Shown here: positions 9,715 through 21,900 of the stretch, one piece after another
Numbering within the stretch: the first letter of the stretch is position 1
Layout of the letters: every line of letters begins with the position of its first letter
Source of the DNA: Alentia gelatinosa
Lineage: Eukaryota; Annelida; Polychaeta; Phyllodocida; Polynoidae
Assembly: GCA_950022655.1 (NCBI GenBank)
Contig: OX465579.1
Span: forward strand, 40,713,950 to 40,777,949
Length of the DNA: 64,000 nucleotides
Direction of reading: 5' to 3'
Made by a program: the position numbers and the translations under genes
The notes under the pieces: model-generated
Databases searched by the model: none
The model's input: the letters and a program-made list of their open reading frames with translations, nothing else
What the model was told of the DNA's origin: nothing

Positions 9715-9986
9715 AACTTGGAGGTGGAAATGAAGGCACTGACTTCAGAACTGACGACACTGAAGCCTGTTATAGAATGGGACCGGAGCCACAAGACCCA
9801 AACAACACAACCAAAATTCGACCTATAATGATGAAGCTGAAAAACTCATCACAGAAGGGCTCCATTTATAGGAACGTACACAAACTAAAAGACCATGCAA
9901 AATATAACAAGGTACATGTGAATGACGACTTATCACCAGAGGAGGCACAGAGAACACAGAGCACAAATGGAAAGTGGTTTCTTTGA
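9715..9986 (+). pseudogene. LINE ORF1 RRM-type fragment
   Basis: The frame reads DDTEACYRMGP near 9756-9785, then IRPIMMKLKNSSQKGSIYRN, KLKDHAKYNKVHVNDDLSPE and EAQRTQS to about 9970. The pattern AYR-[LM]-G, RPI-[IM]-V-K, spaced Lys/Arg, then hydrophobic-N-[ED]-D-L-[ST]-P-E is the end of the RNA-recognition domain in L1-type ORF1 proteins. Only this domain end is preserved. The ORF1 type differs from the esterase type at 1-990, so it comes from another LINE family. No neighbouring EN or RT is seen, so it is an orphan fragment. Confidence 0.6.
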
Positions 9987-9989
9987 AAA

Positions 9990-10317
9990 TTCAATTGTGG
10001 CCAACTTGTTGGCAGTAATGCGGCAGACGAGACACTATTGGACTCCCCCTCCCCTGCTCCTCTCCTCCCCCTCAACCGACCCCCACCTGACCTCCTTTCA
10101 AACCTCAACCTCCCTCACTCACTCCCGGACTCCCGTCGGATTCAGAACCACCCGCCCACCCTACACAAACTTTTTCTTTTCTCTCTTCTCACCCTACTCT
10201 CTAGGGCCATTTTAATAACTCGTGACACTCCTCTTAATTACTCTACATTTTCTCTCGTTATTTCCTAAACTCAATAACTCAATAAAATTTTCCCAATATT
10301 AGACTCGTCTGTGTTAG
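9990..10317. other. Unassigned interval, C-rich then A+T-rich
   Basis: A strongly C-rich strand (10040-10200) gives open frames of low-complexity Pro/Leu/Ser protein on both strands, so those frames are composition artefacts. Nothing else is recognised. Confidence 0.5.
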
Positions 10318-10530
10318 TCATTACACCGATACAAAATGTCAAAATCGGTGCCATATCGGGAAGGTGCAAAATCGTAGACATATGTCTAGACATGCCAATT
10401 CACCACGCGTTGTATGGGGTCTTTATCGGTGTCTAATCGCAGAAACGTGGTCAACTGCCCCGATATCAGGTAACCTTCCGACGCGATTTTGATTTTTTAT
10501 CGGGAGGTGCATCGTAGGCCTTACACTTAA
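10318..10530. repeat. Harbinger-like MITE, internal part
   Basis: Carries the family words CCGATACAAAA, ATCGTAGACATATGTCTAG, CCCCGATATCAGGT and GGAGGTGCATCGTAGGCC in the same order as the copy at 8618-8896, but lacks the left terminus. Confidence 0.65.
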
Positions 10531-10588
10531 TTTGTGGATCGAGTGTACAATGAACAAAGGATCAAAGCTCAATTTTGGTTGTCAGCTA

Positions 10589-10630
10589 TATTTGGCCCGG
10601 CGTCCATCTATTACGATAGACATTTAGACC
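10589..10630. repeat. Harbinger-like MITE, left terminus only
   Basis: GGCCCGGCGTCCATCTATTA followed by CGATAGACATTTAGACC matches the left end of the copy at 8618, then similarity stops. Confidence 0.6.
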
Positions 10631-10670
10631 ATAATGTATTTGAAGATAACTTCTCATTCTAAGGCCCGGC

Positions 10671-11253
10671 GCCCACCTTCTACGATATGGCTCCGATATG
10701 GTCTATGGTGGACCTCACGATACTAAATCAAAATCGCGTCGGAGGGTCACCTGCTACAGGGGCAGTTGACCACATCTTTGCGATTAGGCATCGATACAAA
10801 ATCAGAGTCTACGATTTTGTTCCGATGCTAAACCCGTATCGTAAGGTCTCTACGACGGTTAAACATGTTTGAATTGCAGTAGCTAATCGGGAGCATCGCA
10901 GAGTATTCTATCGTAAAAGTCAGTGTCACGTTTGAGATACTAATCAGAAAATTATGAAATTGTGGAATTAGATGGGCGATATAAGCCTTTTTTATTAGGT
11001 TTAAGTGCCTCAAATCAATACTTTTAAGTTTGACTTGGAACAGAGCTTTTAGTGCCAAAGAAAAATACATTGCTGTTCTACATGAGCTAGTAAATATTAT
11101 TGAGGCAATTCCTAAATTATATGTACCATGTATCTAAAAGTGGAAATAACACCTCAAGATATGCACTTTATGCCTTAGTAATATCATGGGGCATATCGGT
11201 ACCATGGTCACCTTTTTGCATCAGTCAACCCGTACGATGCATGGTGAATTGCA
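10671..11253. repeat. Harbinger-like MITE, long form, right end missing
   Basis: Starts GGCCCGGCGCCCACCTTCTA right after TAA and follows the copy at 5930-6580 through most of its length, including CAGAAAATTA and the TCTAAAAGTGGAAATAACAC segment. Similarity ends at about 11253 (TGGTGAATTGCAG), so the right end was lost or replaced. Confidence 0.68.
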
Positions 11254-13589
11254 GTATAAGACAATAGAAATAAAGGGTGGAGAAATAAATGAACGGCAAA
11301 GTGTGATGTGTGATGGCAGCGAGTGAAGCAAGGTGTGAGGATGAAATGGCGGGAAATGTGGTTGAAGATGTAAAAGAGGTTTGCATTGTGTGGTGTGTGA
11401 GTGTTTGATGCCAGGTGGCAGTAGTGCGCGCGCCTCGGGCCCCAACAGTGCCTGGTGCTTAATTCATGATGTATCGTTTTTGTTTTTTCTGAAAGAAAGT
11501 TTATTGACGTAAGGTTTCATATACATATACATGATTTTCAAACAACTTGCGTCAGTGCAATGAAGACAACACTAGAATGATACACACACATACACAAATA
11601 AGCCAAGATAGGCTAACAATCGACTACTCCATTTTATTCTGCTGGCGTCTGTAGTTCAAATTAAACTGAAAAGATCTGGCGGTGGCTAAGAGCCAACTCA
11701 CCACGTCGGAATGAAAGGCATATCTTGTCTGTCAGTGTCCGATTATGTTCAATGATGGATCTGAAAATGTCTGACCGGGTGCTCAACCTTTTGCGATCTT
11801 TTCTAAAAAAAAATAAACTTTTATATTCACCGCCCACCCTTCCAATCCGACCACATGTGCAAGGCAATAAAACAATTATTCACGCTTAGCTTTACCACTA
11901 AGTGCACCCCCACTCGTTAATACCCAGATTCTTTGAATGTCGAAAACAGACTTGTTCATGATATTCATGAAATTTGGTTTCGGGGTGAAGCCTAGTGTGG
12001 CTGATAAGAATCCGTGACATGCAATAGAGCTGGTACTTGCCATTATACGTTTAAGCACCAGTCACATGATGCACACACCTTTTCCGCGCCATGTCGAATT
12101 TGGGGTTGTTTCTTTGTTTTAGTTCCCAGTCTCTTTTTTAACATCACTCCATTGTATGTATCGTTCTATAACTGTTTCCTTAGTGTAATGGCAGGTTAGG
12201 AGGGCTTAGATAGGGTTGGATCTTTTTGACACAGCTCATGCTTAAGGGTGGAACAGCTAAAATCCTCTCCGATCGGGCAAGTCAAATCATGTCATATTCT
12301 GAAAGATCCAGAGAGATGCAGCTCGGCGCCGCCGGCCAAATAATAAATTCTGGTACAATGATGCCAACCGGAATATAATCAGATTGCGATAATGCCCATT
12401 GCTCTGTTTAGTACATTAATCTAGAGGTGTAAGCTTGTAGATACGGTTCTACTTGTGTCTCCCCTGTGTGATAAGATATTTTGAATTTCCCGTGAGCCTG
12501 CCAATCCTTTCGACGTTACAGTTTACATCGATAGGATGAATAATTTACTACAGTTTGAATGGTACATGTAATTCATTCATGTGGTGCATGCTTGTCACAT
12601 CATTTGATTTGGAAAGAATGCATGGTAGATGGGCTAGAGAAAACACAGAGTAAAATGGGTTTCTGCGACTTTCATTATCGCTTTTCTTTACATTGATGAT
12701 ACTCCCACTGTTTATGACAAACCAAATGATTTCATTGGATGAGCTTTCAAACTAATACTAATTGATAGATAAACACAACTGATCCAGCAGAAACCTTCCT
12801 CAAGTGCATGTCCCACAGCAGGAGACCTGTTAAATGGATCGAAATAAGCTTGGTAGAAGGCCATAATCACATATAGATGGGAGAGAGCTCGATTGACTCA
12901 GGATTGATATTAAACAATACGGTACATTTGCTCACCGCCCAAACAATAGACTGAAACACACCCATGGATTTCTGACATGTCCCTTTCATAAGCTTGGCAA
13001 TAGATAACATGTCTGTCCACATCTATCCTTAACAAAGACAAGGTTATGGCACACACAAATCACTCCTATGAATTATACAAGATAGAAACACAAGGAGAAT
13101 GAATACACATCTGGCGGCAATGTAGGACTGACTGAGAATCTTCATATTCATTTTCGCAGTATAATCTCTCTACATTCTCTACTATACTATCGGAAAGATA
13201 CACAATAGACTCTACAGCCTTCGTTTAGGTCTGTCTGATCGTTGATTAATGTATCCCGAACCCTAATATCACCAGATAGGAGGTCTATCACTCCTAGGAC
13301 ACATGGATTCCTGGGTCCTGACTAAATTCGGAAATGTTTGTATCTGTAATGTGTACTGACAGTAATCGCTAATAAAGTTCAAGAACCCCTGGCAGTTGTT
13401 TGTAATTGGTATCTTCCATGACTAGGAGCTTTTCCTACTTAAGGAATATTCCGCAATACCCCAAACTATAGAAGGACTTGTTCTGAGTCGCTAGGAATAG
13501 GTGAATAGGTGAACAAACGATAGAGGCTATGGACCTGGGAGGCATTTAACTACACAGGCAAACGAGAGTGTTAACCTGTAGGAGAAGTC
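11254..13589. other. Unassigned interval
   Basis: No coding region I can support. A G-rich stretch at 11270-11470 ends abruptly. At about 11480-11520 the - strand reads GTCAATAAACTTTCTTTCAG, which could be the 3' end of an otherwise lost LINE. The rest (11600-13590) shows only short frames without motifs. Confidence 0.45.
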
Positions 13590-14185
13590 CTAATGATTCA
13601 CAGCGTTTAAATATAAAGACTGTAAACGGTATAAAGGCAGCAAAAGAGCGACTATTAAAAGAATTACTCATAAAACATCTTTTAGCAAAGATCAGAAAGT
13701 GTATAGACATCTCCACCGGCCTATTGATATATAAGACCATATCTTGCTCTATCTGGATTATTGCGACTTTGTATTTGACAATAGAAAACAAAGGACTACC
13801 GATAAACTCCAATGCCTCCAGAATGTGATTCTTCGTATTGTATGCATATAAAGTCAAACTGGGGCCTAACTCCTATATACAATACTACCTAGATGCATAC
13901 CATGCCTCAAACCCGCATGCTGAAGGACAAAAGAGACATTTCCACATTATACACTTTTCTTATGCACTTGCTTTGTTACTCCATCTTAGGGACACTCGGG
14001 ACTTACCGATACGCCGAAAAAAATGGTCTAAGACCATTCTTGAAAAATCTGGTTCTTAATAATTCCTTCTATATAAAAGCAATAGAACGATGGAATGACT
14101 TGAAAGAATCATGTACACGTCAATAAATGGTCGCAATCGCTTTAAGATGCCCATAAAAAAGGATTATCTAAACTGTTTTAACCCA
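13590..14185 (+). pseudogene. Decayed LINE reverse transcriptase C-terminal fragment
   Basis: The stretch LYLDYCDFVFDN, then KLQCLQNVILRIV (about 13750-13840) is the conserved post-palm region of LINE reverse transcriptases, where a Tyr-Cys-x-x-[VL] block precedes L-x-x-L-Q-N. Further on, in other frames, FYIKAIERWNDLKES (about 14070-14110) matches the C-terminal RWNNLKE block of the decayed copy at 8040. Several stops and frame changes break it. The catalytic palm is absent. The fragment is 5'-truncated, as most LINE insertions are. Confidence 0.7.
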
Positions 14186-15743
14186 TTTACGCCGGGTGAT
14201 GCCTTGAGCCAAAAGTTTATCAACCTGTTGATAAATCTAGTTGCCGACAACGGAAAGTTGGTAAATGGCACTTGTTCCCAAATCCGAACTCTGTCTGCTG
14301 GGGTGCATAATCATATATCTGTCGGTAAGTTTAAACTGATTTGCTTAGGACTAATACCCACCACCCCCTCTCCTCGATGTCCCCCGGTCAACCGTAAATC
14401 GCCTGCAACAAGTTCACCGACTCCTATACGATTTGGGAACTAATCGTTCAACCCTGAATCGGTAGATCTATGGGTATTGGGCTTATGGGAACAATCGGTG
14501 TTGAGCATACATTCACAGAAGGATAGTTGCAACGCAACTATCAAGTACTTGTAAGCATTGTTTGCTCATTCTAAAATGAAAGATAGAGAGTCCCTTAGTG
14601 ACTCTACCTTTATGTATCAAGCCAGATTGCGTTGCAACTGAGCATAGCCTTAAGCCCTGCCCCCACCTACGCCGATGGTACTTCCCAATGGCTACGATTT
14701 GAAATGCCCAAATCGTAGCCTATCAGGAGTTCCCGGATAGGTCAAAACCTTGGACATGGTTTGAAATCATAGAGTGTAGAAACGCCTAGGGAGGACCAAA
14801 AGCATATAAACTATGGTCACAATTCAATTTGTAGATATTGGGTTGAGTTTTAATATTGAAATATGATATAATTTTGGAAATATGGAATGAATCTGAATAA
14901 TCTTTTAGCGGTATTTACAACATATCATGAGGTTATTTTTCAGATACTAATACAATCAAATAGAAAAATATAACCATGATAGAATCATGATTCCGACATG
15001 AAACAATGACGTATGACGTACATTATTTTGAATTCAATTATCAGTGACCTCCCATAAACTGTCCTAGAAGATCCCCCCCCCCCTTTCTCAACTCATACCA
15101 CTGATTTATCATTGTGAATAATGCCAAAGTGATATTTCATTTGTTTTAGACACATGGTATATCAGTAGGCCCATGAGAAGCTGCATTGTAGTGCATCCAC
15201 GCGCGTCGTAACGGTTTTTGAGGGAATACAAACGTGAAGTGTATCGTAATGGAAGGACACCAGGGCCAGGCACCCACCTACTTCGATGTAACAACGAAAT
15301 ATTCCGAAGTATTATAACGCAGAACTTCCCGATTCTTAGTGTGTCGGAAGGCATAGTGCATTGGAGTGCATCGGAAAGCGCCTTTATGGTGTTTGAAGGT
15401 TCTAAAAAATGTAAAACACGGTATAGATACAGCTCACGATTCAACTAGTGTATTGATGAAGATCTCAGGCAGTATATTCATATTAACCTTAACTTATACC
15501 TTCCGTCCATCAGTTCTGGTTGATATGGGTCTATTGGTTATGTACATGTACTGGAAAGTTACCGATTTTTTTCACTATCAGGGGTAACTCATATAATTGG
15601 TCTTATGACTGTAGTGAATCTCTGACTTTATGAGAAGGCACAACTGATTCAAGGTCCAGACAGGTCGTCGTTGTAGATCTGCCAGCGCTGGTTGTCACTT
15701 ATTGGGCTATGTGCTGCATCTTGTTTAACGTGGGAGAGACCAG
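14186..15743. other. Unassigned interval with possible MITE ends
   Basis: No gene seen. At about 14648 (GCCCTGCCCCCACCTACGCC) and 15267 (GGGCCAGGCACCCACCTACT) the sequence resembles the terminus of the Harbinger-like family, preceded at 14648 by TTAA, but no matching partner end was found. An 11-C run lies at 15073-15083. Confidence 0.4.
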
Positions 15744-16041
15744 GGACCTGTTTCAGTAGTTTCGTGACATGTCTAGATGGCGTCTGTGACACCATACGGA
15801 CAGATCACAAGATTGCAGTCGATGACACACAGAGTTTCACTCACTTCTCGTAGGAATTAAGCAATGACACTTTAACATGAGTAAGGGATACATATAATCT
15901 ATAATCGTTCCAAATATGAAGAAGATTGGCTACTTCGATCTTCAGATATTTGCTAGTCTTTTTCCGCTGTTGCTTGCACTGTTGGTGCCGCTGTTGATGT
16001 CTGTCGAGGCCAAATGTCACAAGACTACTGAAACAGGTCCC
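15744..16041. repeat. MITE with GGACCTGTTTCACTAG-type TIR
   Basis: Begins GGACCTGTTTCAGTAGTTTC and ends with the reverse complement of a near copy (GACTACTGAAACAGGTCC), giving a 298-bp element without coding capacity. The same terminus appears three more times at 56.6-57.9 kb. The superfamily cannot be decided because the target duplication is not clear. Confidence 0.72.
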
Positions 16042-18834
16042 TGCAGAGTAGCAGATACTGCAACCTATCAACACCCTGCATAATCTCTCTATGTATGCCT
16101 ATGTCACTGGCCGTGCAGTGGTCAGCTTGTCGATGTCAGATTCTATTCATTATTTTATGCTTTGGGGTGGATACAAATCTGAGGAAAGAACGTTGCCTTG
16201 TGACGTGATGGACTTCTCCCCTTGCTATAGCCTCGTCTAATAGCTTCAAGGTTATTTTATTATTGCCAGTTCTCAGCTATGCGGATGCGTTGTAACCGAG
16301 GGAGTTCGGTGACCTTTTTCTGTATTGTAGGCCTATATGAGGATTTCATGTTATTTACAACGTAACGTTCGCCATTATCGGAATATGTTTCTCCCTTTTT
16401 AGTAAACTTTCATTAGGGTAAGAGATGTGCATCAATGCCGGGCATGGCAAATGCATGGGTTGAAAAGGTGACCACATCAACTGACTTCAATCTAGTTATA
16501 AGCTATTCCTATCTTGTTGATGAATGATGAGATGAGAAGAATTGAATTATTACAAGATATAGTCCTACGAGTAACATTGTCTACATATCAGTAATAATGC
16601 AGCAGATTATGCACATCTGACTAGGAACTGTGTAGTAAGCAGCACATGGCTTAACTGTTAACAGTCTTCTGACAGTGTTCAGAGACATAATATTAGCACA
16701 ATATTATCATGGACAAGGTTCCGTCAGAGATCAGACTTCATGTTGTTTAGATAACGCAATCTGACCTCAGAAGCAGGCATTCGCCTTATAGAAGTAGGTG
16801 AGTCTTGACCATTTTTAAAGGTATAAATATAGGTAGGTATAATTGTTAGGCAATCTGACCTCAGCACCAAGTTTTACTTTATAGAATCATAAAGGAATGC
16901 CTTATGAATCATCAGATAACTTTATTCTATGATAATATTTATTTGTAATAAAAGGCGATCGATATCAAGTTTATTATAGCAGGTACAAGATACAAGTATC
17001 GATTCTTGTTCTACTACTTTATTGCGATGAAAATACGTCCAGTTCTGTCTATAGAACCGGCATGAAGCTAAACATTTTGATAACGTCACTGCCTACGCTC
17101 CCGTAACGCCTTTCCCCAAAGACATTTCACAATTAGCCCTACCTATATTATATAACAAAAAAGAGAAGTCCTTATAATATCCCGTTTTCCGCTAATCAAG
17201 TCATGTTCACATAGATTGTCTACAGATGTTCATATTACTTCTCGAGATGAAACTAGACTATGTATTTTACCTAAGTCCCTATTTTTGCTTCGGGTCGAGA
17301 GCTTCAGCGGAGGCTATATATATTTTGGTCACGTATAAACTGCCTCCTTTTAAGTCAACGGTCCCATTGAACAACACAAACAAGGGGAAAATTACATCAG
17401 TGTAATGGTATTCTCCATCAAGAACGTAGATCTGACGTGTATTTTCTATGAACAATTTTCACTTCAATTTGGTTTATTCACTAAGACATCTATTGAGGGA
17501 TTACTCAAATCTATTACAGCAGCTCATTCAGCCTAAACTTTCATCTATTTGATAGCTAGGTCCCCTTTATGCAGTTTTATATTAGTAGACACTCGATAGT
17601 CTTCTGGATGGTATATATTTGAAAACCAGTGCTAACATCCTTTATGTTATGGACATATAGTATCAAAGTTACCAGAATGACTGGCGCCCACTTTGGGGTA
17701 TAACCAAGAAAGACTAACCTCCTTAGGACTTAATACTTGGTGGGCTTGCAAGCAGAGTACAACTTTTCGTGTCCTATACACGGAGGTTCTCATAAAATAT
17801 CCACCATCTGGAATATTCCCAGCTGTTGTAAGCAGATCCGAATATTGCATGTAATCTATCATATATTGTGCATATGCACCAGATGTTTGGAACACACCCT
17901 TTTATCCCGAATGACAGCAATGTTGGATCTCAAATACATCAAGCCACCTGATGTTATGTTACCTGTATCTGTAATTCTACTCCCCCTGAATAAAGGTTGT
18001 TATCATGAAGTTCCATAAGCTTTCTCTTAATTTGGATGGTGGGGTTGTTCCATTCTATTCCTACCTTGTTCTGTTTATCTGAATTTTTCAAAACAGAAAA
18101 CCGGTCAAAACTAGATCAATGTAGCAATTTGAAGAGATATATATTACATAAACTTACATAAATGATCTTGTGAATTTCTACTCTAGAATAAGTGTTATCA
18201 AATTATCAACATAATATAGTTTTCATGTCAATCAATCTTAGTATTATTAGTAAAATCCTACTCTTTTTCTAAATATATTGTTTGACAGGAAGATGTGATC
18301 TTTTTCTCAGTTGCACATATAGTGAATATTCACATCATATTGCAAGATTATCCCGATAAAAACATTATTGAAACCAATTGATGAATATAGTCTAAAATAG
18401 ACTCTTCTGATCTTTAACTTTCTAGTTTCGTGTCGATAGAAATTGACAAAATACACAGGAGATCGGTCTCATGAACGACCTGGTACTGAAATTACACCTA
18501 TTTCTTATCCGAAGAATTTCTCCTTTATTCAAAGGGAAACCTTTTGTTGTAGTACCAGGATATGCTTTTTACCCGGAAGCTCCATTGCGCCCTGTAGGAA
18601 GGAGGAACAATATACACAAAGTACATTTTATCCCTATGCTAGGAGACCGGAGGCTGATCAGGCAGTCTAGGTTCCTGCACTTTCACCGCGGGTCATGTCT
18701 ACTATTACACTCTCACAATGAGGCGGTTCCTCCGGGAGCGAAGCCAGCTAAATGCCGGTTCTTCGATTTTTTCCCTTTTTTTTATGTTTTCATTCTATCA
18801 GGTCTTCTTTACGTAGGCTAAACTGCCTATACAG
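16042..18834. other. Unassigned interval
   Basis: Mostly A+T-rich. Two short related segments with ATCTGACCTCAG lie at about 16757 and 16853. The 116-codon frame at 18471-18821 has no recognisable motif and overlaps another frame of similar length, so I do not call it a gene. Confidence 0.45.
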
Positions 18835-18960
18835 CCGTTACTGAATACAGACGGTTTATGTATAGCCCTTTATAAAGTCGTTCATCCTGTCCTACACCTG
18901 GAAGGTTCCCATTGCTAGTAATATGTATGGGACTTGTGATATTAACGATTAAGGTTGATT
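18835..18960 (-). repeat. Dispersed repeat, partner of 22330-22450
   Basis: Read on the - strand it contains GAACCTTCCAGGTGTAGGAC, then GATGAACGACTTTATAAAGG, closely matching the + strand at about 22400-22445. The partner runs straight into a LINE reverse transcriptase fragment, so this too may be LINE-derived. Confidence 0.55.
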
Positions 18961-20279
18961 CATGTTGAGAACACATCCACAAATTAACATGTGGACGAAA
19001 CATAAATAAATTCACAGTAGCATGGATGTTTGGAAAGGTTCCTGGTAAACATAGTTGATGAGAACCCGCCACAGGTTGAAATCAATATTGGCAACACAGA
19101 CGACCATACTGTGAAATGTACTTAAGTCTAGTAGGTTAGTGTAATCAGATGTTTGAGTCAACGTACATGGCACTATGACATTTCGACACATACAGAGATG
19201 ATGTTTTCCACCCTGGAATTGATGTCATTGGTGGGCAAAGCCCAAATAACGTCATATTCCGGGACCGAAGTAATGCACCGCTAAGGGACCCCGTCGTAGC
19301 TAAATCGCTGTCCAATCCTTTCTGAAATCTTTATTTACTGATTTCATTCAGAAATCGCAGGACGGCAATAAAGATTTAGTTCTGATCATAATAAGACAAG
19401 AGGGAAGCTATCAGTGATAGGTATTTTAAGTTTGACTATGGGCTTATTCAATTGATTCAATACGAGAAAACAAATGTATAAAGCAAAGAAACTAAATGTA
19501 TTACTCCTCTAGAGAAACCTAACATTCTGTTTACACATGACGATTTTGGCATTGCCATTGGCTGGCCAATCAGTGACCACAAATCAGACACGTTTAGTGA
19601 CGTCATCGTGACATCAAAACCTGCATGACGATGAACGTGTAGTGACTAATCACCAATCGTTGGTGAGAATTAAGACGTCTTATAGTAACACATTTTTCTT
19701 CGGTGATTTGGAGTCCTAGGTAGTGTTTTGTTATTCATGGACCAACAGTCAATAGTGTTGAATCATTCATCCATAAGAGTGTCCGACAAAGCCAAATTCT
19801 ACTGCTAGACATGCTATCATATGTGCAACAAGGATTGATATAGTCAGGCTTACGTGCAGTACTATTGGGTCGATTAAGTGAAGTGATCGGTAAATGGTAC
19901 GATTCAATTACACAGAATAAGAAGTAGAATAAAATGATATAACGATAATCTCAATACATTCTCAGATACGCTTAAACGGAGTGAGCAAGGAGATTCATTT
20001 GCTATCAGTAGATATTTTGAATAGCTGAGTGATATCTTGTAAAACACGAATGATCTAGTCAATCTACATATGATATTTTTAGGCCTAACCCACCAAAGAT
20101 TGCAATAGTATTTTTTTCACAATGCATCTCACAGATATCTCCAAGACATCATACCGAAAATCCACCAAAATCTCCCTTGGGGAAATATGCCTAATTGCAT
20201 AAATCCAATGTAATCACTGAAACACTTGTAAGCATATAGGAATAAAACAACTTCACAGTTTTGAGTCATTTAAGGTTAA
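18961..20279. other. Unassigned interval
   Basis: Only short frames. A near-palindromic segment at about 19318-19353 (CTGAAATCTTTATTTACTGA and a partial mirror) is the only structure seen. Confidence 0.4.
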
Positions 20280-20646
20280 CCCTTTCCAGGCGAGTAGGTT
20301 GGTGGGTACCAGTAGCTGCAGGGGCTAGAATACCACTGGGCTGTATGTCTCTGGGGGCGAGAATGCCTTGAGGCATTCAGGAAAGTTTCACTTGTCATTT
20401 GACCTAGAGAACTTTTTTATTGTCATAGTTCAATTTTTTTTTAAACAGTATACAAACTGTATTAATTTCCACACATATCTTTCCATATTTTACACAAACC
20501 CTTTAAATTTTTCTTGTATTTATTGGAAAATGCCTGAATATATTGTGAATGCCTGTAGGCATTCTCGCCCCCTGTGTACATAATGCCTGTAGGCATTTTC
20601 GCCCTCTGTGTACATAATGCCTACAGGCATTTTCGCCCTGAATGGG
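20280..20646. mobile_element. piggyBac-like MITE flanked by TTAA
   Basis: The element starts CCCTTTCCAGGCGA directly after TTAA (20276-20279) and ends TCGCCCTGAATGGG directly before TTAA (20647-20650). TTAA duplications and CCCTTT-type ends are the signature of piggyBac elements. Its 367 bases are non-coding, so it must have been mobilised by a transposase made elsewhere. Inside are palindromes of the AATGCCTGTAGGCATT type in both orientations. Confidence 0.72.
20545..20640. repeat. Tandem repeat, about 33 bp x 3
   Basis: Units contain AATGCCTGTAGGCATT followed by CTCGCCC or TTCGCCC and a TGTGTACAT link; the third has the palindrome written the other way (CCTACAGG). A related GAGAATGCCTTGAGGCATTC lies in the left half of the same element at about 20359. 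Confidence 0.8.
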
Positions 20647-20749
20647 TTAAAAGACTCAACTCTCAATGCTTAGGCATGTTACCTCTTAGAATAGATATTT
20701 GCTTGATTGGACAGCTCATTTGACTGGAGAGCTCATTTTAGCAAATATT

Positions 20750-20990
20750 TTATCAAATTTTACAATGAAGAAAAGGATTTTGTTTGTGGTTGGATGGGTG
20801 AAAAAAGAAGGGTGTGTGTAATGAGAGAGCCGACGCGAGAATGAGGGAGATTGATTGAAACCGGAAAGGGAGGTTGGTGGAGTGGTGGGGAGTTGAGACA
20901 CCAGGGGAGTGCGCATGTGGCGCATAGTGTAGAGGGCAGACACCAGGAGGTGCAATGACCACCCTTAACCATAGGCCATAAGTAACCAGT
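20750..20990. repeat. Dispersed repeat, partner near 56010-56075 (tentative)
   Basis: A G-rich stretch ending ACACCAGGAGGTGCAATG, then ACCACCCTTAACCATAGGCC, resembles the + strand at about 56018-56070 in the same order. Open frames on the - strand here are low complexity. Confidence 0.4.
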
Positions 20991-21734
20991 TATTAACTTA
21001 ACTCTTATATGCCCTTCTTAGTAGTAAAGTAGATTAAGCCAGACTTATATACAAATTGGTCAATTCTTCATGAACGCATGAAATTTTGTTCTCTCTGATT
21101 ATATTTAGGGTCTACTTTCGTGGTTGGATTAATTTCATGGTTGCTAGGCAGGATTTCGTTGCTTAACAACCATTAAAATAGTAAATTACCTTTTAATAAA
21201 GCATTATCTTACCTAGTTTGCTATATGCACCAAATGCAGAACAGAAAGAAATATAATTATTTATATCTAATCAACACCGGTTACTCTCAAGATGGGTTAA
21301 CAAGCATTCTAGACTGAATCTGTTGCTTGTCAACTATCAGAGTATGTAATTATTGCCCTCACAACAGAAATTTATATAGATCTCTGAGAAGTTCTCATGT
21401 TGCCGACCCCCACTAAATCAACTCCAGGGAATTCACTGGTGTCAATGATACTTTACTAAACCCCTGTGGTTGGCTAGCAACAATCTTTCTGCTTGTTGAT
21501 ATGCTCAGCTTCTATCCAAAATGTATGTGTTGTTTATCTTTATCATAATATCTTTGGTCACCTAAGCATGTTGTGATGAGTTTCACAAAACGTCCTGCAG
21601 ATACCTAGGTTCTGCAAAAGGACTCAATTCTATTCTAAGAGGTTGCCCGCCTCGAAACAAATAGTTTAGTTTTTATACAACTCAAAAATGTTATCTAGAA
21701 GTTGTTTTATGCGTATTAAAACATAACTGTATGA

Positions 21735-21900
21735 GATATTGAGGGGTCTGTGATAGATTTGGTGATGTACATTCTAGCAACAAGGGCTGTGAAATTACAT
21801 ATTTTGATGTGAAATTCCATCGCAATTACATATTTTGTTGAAATTTCACAGCCCTTGTCGCTAGAATGTACTTCAGAACTATAACAGACCCCTTAATATC
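21735..21900. repeat. Large imperfect palindrome (foldback MITE)
   Basis: Left arm words GATATTGAGGGGTCTG, GTACATTCTAGCAACAAGGG and CTGTGAAATT recur as reverse complements on the right (AATTTCACAGCCCTTG, CGCTAGAATGTAC, CAGACCCCTTAATATC). The whole 166 bases would fold into one long hairpin with a loop near 21805-21830. No coding capacity. Confidence 0.82.

Noticed and set aside
18471..18821. 116-codon + frame
   Set aside because: No recognised motif, a competing 75-codon frame covers the same bases, and it ends in a T-rich low-complexity stretch.
20545..20640. CRISPR-like regularly spaced palindromic repeats
   Set aside because: Three units of a tandem repeat in eukaryotic DNA inside a TTAA-bounded MITE; no unique spacers and no cas genes.
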